Shown here one piece after another: positions 34,875-46,287 of a stretch of DNA of 64,000 bases. The position numbers were made by a program, and so were the translations under genes. The notes beneath the pieces were generated by a model, which did not search any database, was not told the DNA's origin, and saw only the letters and a list, made by a program, of their open reading frames with translations. Position 1 is the stretch's first letter; each line of letters starts with the position of its first letter. Source of the DNA: Takifugu bimaculatus (taxonomy: Eukaryota; Chordata; Actinopteri; Tetraodontiformes; Tetraodontidae); NCBI GenBank assembly GCA_004026145.2, contig CP034979.1, positions 13,666,404-13,730,403 of the forward strand. Direction: 5' to 3'.

Positions 34875-36727
34875 AGGGGGAGTGTAAGGCTGCCTGGTGG
34901 ACAGGAGCTGTCAGGGCAAGTTTGGTGACAGACCAGCAGGGCTGGAAAAATGAAAATGCAAACATAATTTCTGTGTCAGGAGAGATCAGGTCCCCGGCGA
35001 TGAGAAGCAGACGCATGCACGGACGTGGAGATACGAGCGCACGTTGTTACACACACAAGGATGTGCACATGCACACACCCGGAGAGAAGAAGGCCACAGC
35101 TCTCGCCACAAGCACCTCCCAGGCCTGGATGTCTTTACTGTAGCTTCAGTTTAAAAAAAGCCAACAACGTGTCACGTCTCTCACTTTTCTCCCAGCTGGG
35201 CTGACTGGGACGGTGGCCCGGTCACCGAGGAGCATCGCACAAGGGCCAGAAGTAAACTCTGCAACTGGGTGAGCAACTCCGGAGGTCAGGAAACTGACAG
35301 AACGGTACGCTAGAAAAAGTGTTTAAGATGCTCCAAGACACGGAAAAATAACTAAAGCGGGATATCTGAGCTGTCGACTACTAACCAACCACTGGGAGGA
35401 GAAAAACTTGTTTTCTGGGACAACTTTTCTAACCTTTTATGTGCGAATGCGCTCAGGATTTGATTATCTTTTGAAACCCATCAATTATAACGTAACTAAT
35501 TAGAGGAGGGCCACACAAACGTGGCGTCTGTGTGGTCCGACTGCTATCAATGACGAGCACAATCGATTATTATCCTCGGAAAACTGCTTCAGATGTACCG
35601 ACAGCATGAAGTCATCACGAGCAAAGACGTCTTATCCTCCCTGTCTGGTGGAAACGCGGCAGGAAATGGCGAGAGGAAATCCAACAATCCCGCCTGACAA
35701 AGCCCGACGCGCCGGTGCAGCCGGCCCACTTTGTTCAGACGCAGTCCGAGTTGAAAAGGGAAGGAAATCCAAGACAGAGGAGGCTTTCCTGAAATCCTAC
35801 AGGGGTTGAGGGAGTACTGAGATCAGTAACCATGTAATGGCCACTAATTGGTGCCGAGGGATCTCAGCGCGGGCCGAAAAACTGCGAGAGGCCGGGCCAA
35901 ACTCATCACGCCATGTTTGACGCTAATCTAGGCTGAGTCGGCGGACGGTGGGAGAATGCTGAGGAGGAAATCAGATCTGTACGTCCTAAAGCGGAGCTTT
36001 GATTTCTGCTCCTGCTGCTGCCACGTCTAATTGACAGACAATTTAGTAGCTCTCATCCACTCCAGAGGAAAATGGAGGAGGAACATCCAGGAGGTTTTGC
36101 CCCCCGACCTTTTTCCTTTAACTCATTTTTAAGTTCTCAGATTCGATTTGCTCTCCTCTCTTATAAAACTGCTCTCTGGTTATTTGATTTTTCATCCTGT
36201 CGACTGCTCTTTTTCCCCCCCAGATTGGCCAGGAGAGACGCTAAACATGTCAGACGTCCGTTTAAGGCAGCTTAAAACGGTCCCAGCCATCCCGAAACGG
36301 ATGCTGGAGCTGCTGCCACCTGATGTTGAACGTGTCGATGCGCCGGATTTATGAGCCTTCACCCTTCTAGCGTTTTGTCAGGTCTGGAGTTAAAACAAAG
36401 GTCAAAAAATAGACGATAAAAGGAAAATACACAGACAGCTCAACCCAAAAGAATTCAAATGATAAACCAAACAAACCCAAGATAAATGATTTAAAACACA
36501 CGACGCATCAAAACCTTCAGAACACAAGTACAGTCCAGTGGTACACACACATCTTACCTTCCTTTTTGTTTTTAAAGGGTCAAAAACATTTATTATCAGT
36601 GGTAATTTTATCACACAACTGCACGAGTGGCGCAGCATGCGGAGCCACGTCTGACAGCTACAGTCGTGTACAGCAGCACCATAGAGCCACAGCACCACAC
36701 ACACACACACTACCCACCACACTAATG

Positions 36728-36748
36728 TAGAGAGAGAGAGACAGGGAC

Positions 36749-36802
<54 letters not shown>

Positions 36803-37002
36803 CAGAGAGAGAGACAGATACAGAGAGAGAGAGAACGAGAGAGATAGAGAGACAGAGAGAGAGACAGAGAGAGACAGAGAGAGAGAGAGACAGATACAGA
36901 GAGAGAGAGAGAGATACAGAGGGACAGAGAGAGAGACAGAGAGAGAGACAGATACAGAGAGAGAGAGAGATACAGGGAGAGAGAGAGAGAGAGAGAGACA
37001 TG
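36728..37002. repeat. (GA)n / GAGACAGA compound repeat
   Basis: About 275 bp of GA repeats interspersed with ACAG and ATACAG units, with a loose higher-order pattern. The kcnma1 transcript carries it as CU-rich RNA (UCUCUC with UGUC), starting 130 nt downstream of the STREX donor. Serine- and leucine-rich open frames across it are artefacts. Confidence 0.95.
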
Positions 37003-37131
37003 TTCTGCGGCAGCTACAGTCACACGTTACTCCACATGGACCACAGGAACACACCTATCAGTTACGGTACCTCTGCACATGAAGCACACATCACAGACAT
37101 TTAACAGCATGTGTTGGGCGGTGTCACTTAC

Positions 37132-37305
37132 AGGCACGTAAAGTGGTTGCGCAATCATGAACAGAGACAGAGGAAAGTGGGTAGGCCCTCTGAAGGGTGT
37201 CCATGTTACTATGTACACTGCCTGACATGCAAGAGCAGTCTTGCTCTGAACGGCCGCAATCAAAACAACATGCCAGTTTCATTCGTTTGTAGACGGACAT
37301 CTTGG
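37132..37305 (-). CDS. kcnma1: kcnma1 STREX exon (stress-axis regulated)
   Basis: This optional exon inserts 58 residues between RCK1 and RCK2: (P)KMSVYKRMKLACCFDCGRS, EQDCSCMSGSVHSNMDTLQR and AYPLSSVSVHDCATTLRA. It is 174 nt, phase 1 in and out, the same length as mammalian STREX. In mammals the CC pair (ACCFDC) is palmitoylated and the Ser in KMS is a PKA site that controls membrane attachment of the tail; both are present. The basic run is YKRMKL here where mammals have YKRMRR. The acceptor is weak (aatacatgaccgtag), as expected for a regulated exon; the donor tgtaagtg is good. Confidence 0.95.
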
Positions 37306-38335
37306 CTACGGTCATGTATTTGGATGAGAGGAGAGGAAAAGCAGCAGGTTAATGGCAAAAAAGGAGAAATATTCATCCAAGGGGTGTGGGGAGAGGAAGT
37401 CTGGAGGTAACTTCATCAGAAAGTGCAAGCCTTAGTCACCCGCTCCCACAGACTTGAGCCTCAGGATTAAATAAGCACAATTAAAACAGGTTTACTTAGT
37501 GGCCAATTCAGGATTTCAAATGCAGCTTTCGACACAACATGGAGCACAAACAGGAAGTCACTGTGATTATGATGGTTTTCAAGAGGTCAAGCTGTGTGCT
37601 AAGGCTGTAACAAGTCAAAAATCATAATATTGGACAAGAGGGGTGAGGAGACAGGAGAGAAGAAGGGAGCCATTCAGGGAAAAGAGGCATGAGCAATGTC
37701 TTCAGCAGCAAACCTCATACAGTGTTTCATACAGTTTGGATTTGTTAACATCCTCTATGCATTTGGCTAAAGGAGTGGATCACGTACCTGTATCCCCATC
37801 ATGCAGCTGCAGCGCCTCTGTCCACGGCATCACACTAGCGCTCTAGTCTAGACTGGCCAGTTCATGCGTTCACGAGTGCTGTCACACTGCAGCAGCTTTC
37901 ACTCCTCCACTACTGCTGGGAAGCTCCGCTCACAGGTGTGTTTATAGTGCGCCTGTTTATGTGTGTGGAGCAGGAAACTTGTATGGCTGTTTGTGTTGTG
38001 ATAGCCTGATGCTAGTCAACGTTAGCAAGCTGTTGATCACTGGGTTTGAACATCATTAGAAAATATGTTGTGCCATTTAAAGCCTGTATCAAGAATACTT
38101 TATTGTTGATTGAGAGAACAAATAGTGTGATTCCTTACCATTAACTGGAATCTGAACAAATTTGAGTGATAAAATTCAAACACAAGTGCATTTGTGTGAC
38201 AAAATAAATCAAATCTATTGATGTGTACTCAAGCCAGATGCACATCTTCTACAACAATAAGTAATAAACTTGAAAAAGGAAAAAGGATCCTGTTGTGAGG
38301 ATGCAACTCTCTGTAGCTGGTGACAGTATTGTGGC

Positions 38336-38398
<63 letters not shown>

Positions 38399-41187
38399 GC
38401 TCTGAACCCCAAGAGCAGTGGGAGTGAAAGTCCCCAGAGCAGCACATCTAGATTGCTGTGACGCTAGGCAGAAACAGTCCCTGGTTCCCATTCCTTCACT
38501 GTCAAGGTGCAAACAGACAGCAGAATAATACTGTCTGACACCTTCACACAGACACTCGCGCCATCTCTGGCTCTCCAGTCGCACTCTCAAATCAGATCTT
38601 GGAGAATGTTTGAGCATCTTCCGAAGGAAAGAATGGGAATCACACATGGTAGCCTGTGGGTCAGGGACCGTGGCGTCCGTGGGCGTGCGCCTGTGCTTTA
38701 TGAGCGTGTAATAAGCATGCAGAAATGGCCGGTTTGTTTTCAGCAGAAGGGGAGGTAGAGATATCACAGCATGGCAGACGAGTGCAGCGACTTCATGCTG
38801 ACACTGAGTGACTTCAGAGTTTTGGCTTGTGCACAGTTTACGTATGTTGTGAGACGATTACGGACACATGGAAGTGGTGGTGGGGGGGGGTAACACAAGA
38901 CACACACACGCACAGACACACAATGACATATGCTTTTGACTTCACAAACACACAGATTGAGCTCTGGGCGTGTAAAAGTGTCCGTTTCATGGTATTCTTA
39001 AGTGGAGATTCAACATCACTGCTGCCCTGATAAAATGTCTACGTAGACCTGATCAGTCCTGGTCTTCAGCCTACTGGAACAGAAGCTATCAGGGCACTAT
39101 GTTGAATAGGACGGATGCTCCACAGAAAAAAAAAAAACACAGTTCTGATGTGTCGCTGTAAAGATTCAGCATTCAGCAAGAGTGCAAGGGACGAAACAGA
39201 AGTTTGGAGGACAGGCAGACGCTGTCCTGCAGCCTAAATCCAATAATAATCAATAGCAATAAAATTAGTTTTGATTAGACATATTTTCCCGGTGCTAGAA
39301 AATATAATTGTTTCGTCCTTGCATTTTTACTGGAGGCCTTCGGGGGGGTTTGTTTCCTCTACAATCATCACGTAAGTTATATTGTGTGACACTGGCACGG
39401 CAGCCCCATCTAGAGGTCATCTAGTGCTATGACATCTCAGGAGTATTTTTCCATGATTCCATGAACGTAGATTTTTTTCCCATGAGTTAAAAAAGAAAAT
39501 AACAATAATAATACTAAAGGGCCCAACAACTGCCCAGACTTGAAATGCACAAGAGGAGTGTGATTTCAATTCTGAGATGGAATGATGGACGCAGAAGCCT
39601 CAGCCTGTGCAGGATGAGGACCCAGAGTTTACACAGTCAGCCATCACAGAGAGGTGCGACCAGAGGGAGACCAGAATGTTTTGATTGTATTTTGGCAACT
39701 TCGCAGGTTACAACTCAGGGAGCTACTCACAAAGACATTTTCTGCTCCCTGTGCTCAAAGAATTGACTAAAACTGGCTTTGACACAAAACCGTCCAAATT
39801 TTAATCTGATCGGCTCTTGTTTCTTTATTGTTTTAATGATTCGTTATCATGCTCTGTGGTCCAAAAGCCTTCTTGGAAAGCTAAAATAAGTAGGTTCCTT
39901 GTAGGTAATCCACCGGGGAGAGCTGCAGACCTCTTCAGCCACATTTAGGTTGCGCTGAAATTAGCACATGGGCCTGATTGGGAGGCCTGCTTTGGGTTCG
40001 ATTACTGCATCTTTGGTTTGGTTCTGGTCTGAGCACAGTGTAGTAATGAAAGGCGAGGAGAGGGATGAAGAAGCTACACTGGTACATGCAACATATATAC
40101 AGTATAATATTTGCCCAGGAGGAAAAGAAAAAATACTTGCACTGCACTCTGGGTAATAGTACACCTATATATTTATATATATGTATTTTACTCACAATAA
40201 ATCACTACCAGTGAGTGGTTAAAATAAAGTGTTGTTTTCCAATGGCAGCAGGGGAGGAAATACATCAAAAGTGTGTCACTGGTCATAAAGAAACATGGGA
40301 AAGAACAACAGAACAAAACATGATAGAGCAGAACATACTTCAGCGCACACACAGAGTTCCATTACGGTAATGGAACTGTCACCTTCTCTAAATGCAACGC
40401 TCCTGTCGGAAACAAGTGTAACACGATAACACATAACGCTGTGTCCGTTGCCGCGGTCCGAGACGTTGAGACATTAAGAAAGCAGAGAGAGGTAAACAGT
40501 TTGTCTGGATGAAACCTGGGTGTGAAGGGTCTGCTGGCTGTACAAGAGGAAAAACAGGTTCGACTAATTGAAACGACACAGACAAAAGAATGTCTATTTT
40601 TAACCTGAGCACCGTCTGTGTCGGCCTGCCTACTGTAGCCGACTGTGACCTTTAGTGGAAATATGCGATATTCGCCTAAATTATTTATTTACCGGCTAAC
40701 GCGTCCTGACATGTGACAAGCGCACGTAGGTCAGGTTACATCTGGGTGCCACCGCTGCCTTAATGGTAATGTTATGTCCTGGCGTCTTCATCTGACAGGG
40801 ACATTGGTGTATTCTGAAATGTCCTCATAATGTGTGCGACTACAACTGGTGTGTGTGACCTTAAAACCCCCGAGAAGAGAAGAGGGAGCTAATTTTCAAA
40901 GCGCACCCAAGCGCAACTTGACGATTCGTATGTAAAAATCGGGATTTGGGCAAAGAAAGATGACAATCAAAGATGGGGAAATCCATATTTATAACACAGG
41001 TGACTGATGGTTGGAGCGTAATGGAGGGGGTGGAAGTTAAGCAAGGACCCGTCATAAAAATATGAATTTCTGAAGAACACAGGGGTCCGTGTAATGAATG
41101 TGATGCGAGGTGTAACGACACAGGCAGAACGACAGGCGAGGTGACGGGAAGTGAAGGACTCGGCAGGAGAAAGACGCGGCTACTCAC
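37306..41187 (-). other. kcnma1 intron before STREX
   Basis: This intron has a (TG)n tract at 38340-38396 and a short G-run near 38881. I looked for the calcium-responsive CaRRE-type element near the STREX acceptor and found no exact copy. No other exon was recognised. Confidence 0.5.
38340..38396. repeat. (TG)n microsatellite, CA repeat in the transcript
   Basis: A pure TG tract about 1 kb upstream of STREX in transcript direction. The pre-mRNA carries CA repeats here. Confidence 0.95.
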
Positions 41188-41264
41188 GTCGTTTGCAGCC
41201 GCACTTCTTGATCCGTTTGGGGTCGGTGATGTCGTCGTGACAAGCTTTGCAGTAGTAAAATGCT
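41188..41264 (-). CDS. kcnma1: kcnma1 exon: end of RCK1, heme-type CKACH motif
   Basis: The exon reads (R)AFYYCKACHDDITDPKRIK and KCGCKR plus one base. The CKACH motif matches the reported heme-regulatory site of Slo1 (Cys612, Cys615 and His616 in the common human numbering). The exon ends after the first base of a codon. That lets it splice to the linker exon (Leu-Glu-Asp-Glu), to STREX (Pro-Lys-Met) or to the candidate exon at 32666 without a frame change. Confidence 0.95.
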
Positions 41265-41355
41265 CTGAAACCAGCAACCGTGAGTGTTTATTAGGTTCAG
41301 ACATCAGGTTCTCCTACAGGTGGAGCGTGCTGCTGGTCAGGGCGCCCTGGGTTAC

Positions 41356-41442
41356 CTCTTTACTTCTTTGGCGTCACTGGCGATAAAGAATCCCAGTGTT
41401 CCCTCCTGCATTTTGACGTGGTTCCCCGGGTTGATGAGGATG
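41356..41442 (-). CDS. kcnma1: kcnma1 exon: RCK1, Ser600 region
   Basis: The exon reads ILINPGNHVKMQEGTLGFFI and ASDAKEVK plus AG. The Ser of IASDAKE corresponds to Ser600, a ligand of the RCK1 calcium site. The predicted junction with the previous exon gives Ser-Ile-Leu, where mammals have Arg-Ile-Leu. This junction is the mammalian site of the SRKR four-residue insert; no such insert was found here. Confidence 0.95.
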
Positions 41443-44400
41443 CTGGGTATTCAGAGACAGACACAGCGTGCAAGTTAACTCCTGCCCGTCAGGCTGCTCA
41501 TGCAAACAACTCGCTAATCAAGAGGAATGGTACACACTCCTGGAAAGTCGTTCACCAGGGTCTGTTTTTTTATTTTAAATTATTATTATTATTATTAACA
41601 TTATTAGTATTGTCCAGGTTTCACCCCTGCTAAAATTTCATAATCCCGATAGAGGGGATACAAGGGCACGGTTGAAGGTTCAATCTTTTTGCATCCAGAA
41701 CACTATTGTGAGGTGAGAGAGGTAGGAATTAAGAGAAAGAAGGCCAAAGATAGAATTCAAATCATGAGAGGGTTTAGTCATTAATTAACAAATGTGCTGT
41801 GTGTTACGAGTGGTAACTCTGGTTAGTATTGGACGTGGGATGTGAAGGAATGAACAGCTCTTTTCTTATCAACCTAAAGCCAAATCTCCTCTGTGAGAGT
41901 AAAAACTCAAAAACCGCAGCCAAGACATTTATTTGTCAGTGAAGTGTGGCTATGCTAATTAGCTACACGCTACCACCAGTCAAACCGTTCTAATATAAAA
42001 GGGACATTTTTAAGAAGACTGGCTGTATCATTCCCCATTAATTAGGCTAAAACGAAGGCACCACACACTTACGTTACACTCACACACACACCCCGGTCAT
42101 TAATGGTCACCTGTGGGCAACAGTCATCAATGATGCGAGTGTGAGCAAACCGACAAGCCTTCAACGGTCACACTCCTTTAAAATCCGAGCCCAGATGAAA
42201 GATGGTGGAGTTCCTTCCTTTTTTTTGTTTTTTTTCTCTCCCCCCTTCTTAACATTTTGACTTGGATCAATTTGCAGCAAACGTACCACATCGGTTCGGC
42301 TGACTGTCACAGCAGTTTGACAAAAAAATAAAACATCTGCCAATTTTAAGAGAGACGGGACGTCTAATTTATGACATCTTTGCTCTGAGCTCTAGAAAAG
42401 GTTACACTGGAGAAAATAAGCAAAATATATTAAGGGAGCAATTGAATCCATAAACAGGCTGTGATCAAACTGCACCAGCAGTGCAGAGATTTTAAATAGA
42501 ATCTCGTACTCAGATTGAATGGCCCCCACACATAAACAGGCGTCACGCCCGGCATGCACGTTAGTGAAAACATATCAAATAAAACAGATCAAGTCACAAA
42601 CATTGCTGCCCAAATCTGAGATTTTAAAGGAGGTTTGGGTTGTTTTTTGGGGGTTTTTCTGCAGTCGGACTGAAGTTTAGAGAGCAAAGCAAAACCTCAT
42701 ATTGTGAGCAACAAAGCAGGCGTCAGCGACAGTGTCGTGTCATGCAGAACCAAACAGCGTGAAGAAGACGAGAATCAAACAGAAAAGGCATCGCCACTTC
42801 AGGACATTTATAGGGACGAGTACGTAGATGCAGACGGTTGCAGTAACTTCTGTGCAGTTGGATTGTTTCTCAAACACCAAACTGACAGGAAGTGACCTCA
42901 CTTGGGAACATCTACTCGAGAGACGCATGAACAGGGCTGCACATGGTGGCTGTGATGCACAGAGACACACACACACACACACACGTGTTCACACAGGAAA
43001 CCCTCCTCCTCCTCCTCCTCCTCCACGCAGACGCACGGACCGCACGTGCACAGATGGGTTTATGTTTAGCAGTGGCGGCATGAGGGTGTGATGGGATGCA
43101 AAAGTGAAATGTGGGGCACTCGTAACGGCCGTAGCTTCGCGATATTCACTCTCATTTTGGATGAACGTTACTGCTATCCAAATTCAACAGCTCCAAGCTC
43201 CGACTGAGTGATGGTGAGTAAAAATACAAAGATCGGTGATGTGACGAAGTGGTAAAGAAAAAAAAAAGAGACATGCTGTCAAATCAGCTGCTGCCTACAG
43301 CAAATATGCTCCTTTTCTTTCTGGATTTAATGAGAACAACAGATTATTCGTTCTTATCAACCCAACGTCGGAGGCCTAAAGCACGTGCAAACAACGTCTC
43401 GCTGATTCGGAGTCACGAGGAACCATGAAGTACTGCTCTGGTGATGGTCAAAAAGAAAGAGACTGAGGAAAAAAGGCCGGCCGCACACACAGCAGAGCCA
43501 CTGAGCAACACTGAAAAGGAACTCAAAGTGGAGAAACAAGTGAACAGAGGACGGGGAAAGGGACAGAAGTGGAAAAGGTCAAACAAGAGGTAGATAATGG
43601 AGAGGGTGAGCGTTTGGCCTCGATACAGCGACAACAGCAAAGACAAGGAAACGGCACTTCTACAAACAGGTCCAATTTATCTAGCCTCTCTCTGCCTGCA
43701 AAGAAGTTAGTGCATAAAGCACAAGGGACACCATAAAAAAGAGGTTTTTAAAAAGAAGCCTGTGAGATAGGGTTTGGTTGGGAAAATATCCTTGGGGGGG
43801 GGACTCCCAAAGTCAGAAGCTTTAAAGTGGTGGAGATTGGGTGGAACTTTGGAAGTAAGATAAGGTAGAGGGCATACCGCTTTCGGCTTCTGCAAACAAC
43901 AAGAAAAAAAATCTCAAATCAAACAGTTATCATCAACATAAAGGAGGGTTAAAGGAGACCTTTGCTACTGTTGCTCTGCCTGCCGAGGAGGTGCGGCGCA
44001 TACGGCGCCACTAGTTACCCCACGCTCCTCCCTCAAAGTTTAGGTGAAAACGGTGGATAAAAACATTCTTGGGCGCGAGAAAAACCCAGAATTCAGCGTC
44101 CAAATCATTAAAAAAGGGGGGGAAAGGTAAGCAAGCGAGCTGTAGCCTTTAGAGTCTGGTCAGGAGCGCCATGTGCACAGAAATATTCGACAGGGGTGAA
44201 TGGGGACGGGTGGTGGGGGGGTGGGCAGTTCAGAGATTACTGAAGAATAGTACTTCATGTTACTGATGGCAAGACTGACACTTGATGCAGCATTAGTGGT
44301 TAACAGACACAGCAGAATCCGGGTCGGGAAACACATGACATGGAATTCTGATGACATCGTTGGTCCTAAAGTGTTAACCAAATATACAGGATATCAGAGG

Positions 44401-44550
44401 ATTCTTAGGATTTCATTAAAACACGCCCTTTTTTATAGAATGGTAAACTGCACTTCTAAAAAAATCCTCCAAATTAAAGCTGAAAGGAGGAAATTAGGGG
44501 GATAATCGGTTGTGTCTGGTGCCGGTTGGTTGAAGTTCCAGTGTACAAAC
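41443..44550 (-). other. kcnma1 intron, minor repeats only
   Basis: Contains a short (ATT)n tract near 41578-41600, a CA tract near 42964-42983 and (CCT)n near 43003-43023. No exon or gene was recognised. Confidence 0.5.
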
Positions 44551-44619
44551 CTGCTCTCTCTTTGCTCAGACTTATATTCGATGGCAATGAGCAACAGCTT
44601 CAGCTTCACGTAACACAGC
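44551..44619 (-). CDS. kcnma1: kcnma1 exon: RCK1
   Basis: A short exon reading LCYVKLKLLLIAIEYKSEQR and ES plus AG. Mammals have [20 protein letters not shown] at the same place. The donor is AG followed by gtttgt, which is weak. Continuing past it gives no SRKR-like residues, so the mammalian insert is not encoded by simple read-through. Confidence 0.93.
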
Positions 44620-44774
44620 CTGGAAAACAAGCGCAGCCGTTAAAAGGCAGCACCAGCAGACGCCTGGCGCGCTCAAACCTCCGGAATTCTAATCCCAAAT
44701 GCTCTTATTCATCTTCTCGTCCTCACCTCAGAGGTATTAGCCACCCACCGGTGGGTTTGCTGAGCAATACTTAC

Positions 44775-44884
44775 TCACAGATGGTGGGGAAAGAGAGGCC
44801 CACAAAGGCACTGGACAAATACTCTGTGTACATCTCATTAGCCACGCCTTCCAGATAATACTTCTGCCACGTGTCCTCTTCAAT
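44775..44884 (-). CDS. kcnma1: kcnma1 exon: RCK1, Glu535 calcium-site region
   Basis: The exon reads IEEDTWQKYYLEGVANEMYT and EYLSSAFVGLSFPTIC plus GA. It contains the equivalent of Glu535 (NEMY), a side-chain ligand of the RCK1 calcium site. The neighbouring Ser533 of mammals is Ala here (GVANEMY). That residue contributes a backbone carbonyl, so the change should be tolerated. Confidence 0.95.
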
Positions 44885-45362
44885 CTGGCAAAGACAACAA
44901 GCACGTTCGTGTCACATGTGAAGGCAATAAGGGGGGGGGGGGGGGGAGGAAAGAAAGGTTGTTTTCCCTCCGATGGCTGGCCAATGTGCTCTGCAGATGC
45001 TGCCCTGCACATCAGCCTGTTCATTATGAGGTGATCCATCATCTCTCCTGACATGAGAACACTTTCTGATAGAGACAAGCACCTCTTCACATTCCTAACT
45101 GCAGAAACTCTGAACCGATTCCACCTGAACCGTCACGGTAGGAAATATGACGTGCCGGGATGATTGAAAACACTTTAATGCGGGTCTTTCCTCCGGGCGA
45201 AGACGTTGAGGCTTCGCAGGGCATGAGCTGTGTTTGAGAGATGGAGTCCAGCTGTCAGCGGAGGGACGCACTGCAGACGTCTGGGGCTCCGATCCCAAAT
45301 AAGCCTCTTTCACAGAAACAATGCACCAACTGTAGTGAAACCAAAGCCATCCGGAGCCTTAC
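44885..45362 (-). other. kcnma1 intron, nothing else seen
   Basis: A short intron with a G-run at about 44932-44947 and no exon. Confidence 0.5.
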
Positions 45363-45518
45363 CTCGATGAAGGACCTCATGGAGAACAGGTTGGCCAGCA
45401 TGGTGGACAGGCCCTGGGCCAGGCAGCTCTGGGCGATGAACCCTGCCTTCAGCTCCGCCAGGCAGATGGCGTCATCGCCCTCCTTCCAGTTCCAGCTCGG
45501 AATGTTCAGCAGATGAGC
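45363..45518 (-). CDS. kcnma1: kcnma1 exon: RCK1, Met513/Arg514 region
   Basis: This 156-nt, 52-codon exon reads AHLLNIPSWNWKEGDDAICL, AELKAGFIAQSCLAQGLSTM and LANLFSMRSFIE. The Met and Arg of FSMRS match Met513 and Arg514, which shape the RCK1 calcium site. The last residue is Glu, where mammals have Lys (SFIK). Both ends are phase 0. Confidence 0.96.
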
Positions 45519-45644
45519 CTTCGTCACGTGAACAGAGACAGGAGGCCACAGGTTGAAGAGAACATATCAAAGGCTTCGTGCCTCACACTGAGGAAATGTG
45601 TAAATCCGAGTATGTGCTAATGGAACAACACAAAAGCACCTTAC

Positions 45645-45714
45645 CTTGTTGTGATACTGCAGCATTTGCGTGATAATTCGGATTTTAGGATGGTAGTTCT
45701 TGATGGAAATGACC
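45645..45714 (-). CDS. kcnma1: kcnma1 exon: RCK1
   Basis: A 70-nt exon reading VISIKNYHPKIRIITQMLQY and HNK, identical to the mammalian RCK1 segment. It enters after two bases of the Arg codon (AG plus G), and its donor is aag followed by gtaagg. Confidence 0.96.
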
Positions 45715-45789
45715 CTGCAAACAGGCAGAGGAGCGGTTACGCACAGGAGGTGGAACCAGGATGGTGTTGGGACCTTGCTTGGTTTCAAC

Positions 45790-45872
45790 CTCATGATGTT
45801 GGAGGCGTCTTCAGCATCGGGATCTGGACAATACTTGTTGGCTAGGATAAGGCAGGCATCTGCTGACTCAAT
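45790..45872 (-). CDS. kcnma1: kcnma1 exon: RCK1, Asp362/Asp367 calcium-site region
   Basis: The exon reads IESADACLILANKYCPDPDA and EDASNIM plus AG. The aspartates of DPDAEDAS correspond to the Asp362/Asp367 pair that forms the RCK1 calcium sensor. Mammals have CADPDAED, this gene CPDPDAED. Confidence 0.96.
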
Positions 45873-45965
45873 CTGTTCGGATAAAAAGACACCACCGCCA
45901 TGTCACAAGCGCACTCCTTGCTCCATACAGCGCCTTTTCGCTTCTACCCTCTCTGCCGACGGTAC

Positions 45966-46071
45966 CTTCACTCTGGCCAGATCGTGGGGGTTGAGAACAG
46001 ATCCCTGGTAGAACTCCACTTGTGTAAAGTGGCGTTTGAACAAGGCTTCCAGCTCAAGATTAGGGGAAATA
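45966..46071 (-). CDS. kcnma1: kcnma1 exon: RCK1
   Basis: The exon reads (N)ISPNLELEALFKRHFTQVE and FYQGSVLNPHDLARVK. It is almost identical to mammalian Slo1 and continues the RCK1 Rossmann fold. The donor is aag followed by gtaccg, weaker than its neighbours. Confidence 0.95.
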
Positions 46072-46176
46072 CTAACACACAGAAGAGAGGAGAGAGGTCA
46101 GCGGGCGTGCGGCGACCCCACGGCCAGGCCGACGGGGCATCGACAGTCAACACGTGTTAGCAGCAGAAACACTTAC

Positions 46177-46287
46177 TTATGGAGAAAAACAATTTCTACA
46201 TTGACATCATCCCTGTCCTTGTGTAGGAAGTCTTTAAGGAAGTTGGAGACACTTTCGAGCGTAATATGACCACAGACCACAATGTGC
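46177..46287 (-). CDS. kcnma1: kcnma1 exon: RCK1 start
   Basis: The exon reads (K)HIVVCGHITLESVSNFLKD and FLHKDRDDVNVEIVFLH plus two bases. HIVVCGHI is the first strand and dinucleotide-fold turn of RCK1. It enters after two bases, which is exactly how both alternative 92-nt exons upstream end, so either can be joined to it in frame. Confidence 0.96.

Larger units (their letters stand above)
30737..37131 (-). other. kcnma1 intron after STREX; holds a candidate exon and repeats
   Basis: A large intron in the linker splicing region. It contains the coding-like block at 32086-32666 (separate entry), a (TG)n tract at 34841-34872 and a long GA/ACAG tract at 36728-37002 that begins only 130 nt from the STREX donor. 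The rest is AT-rich without recognisable genes. Confidence 0.55.

Noticed and set aside
36402..37054. Long Ser/Leu-rich open frames on the minus strand (110-199 codons)
   Set aside because: They are translations of the GA/ACAG simple repeat in different frames; low-complexity repeats lack stops by composition, and the frames carry no domain.
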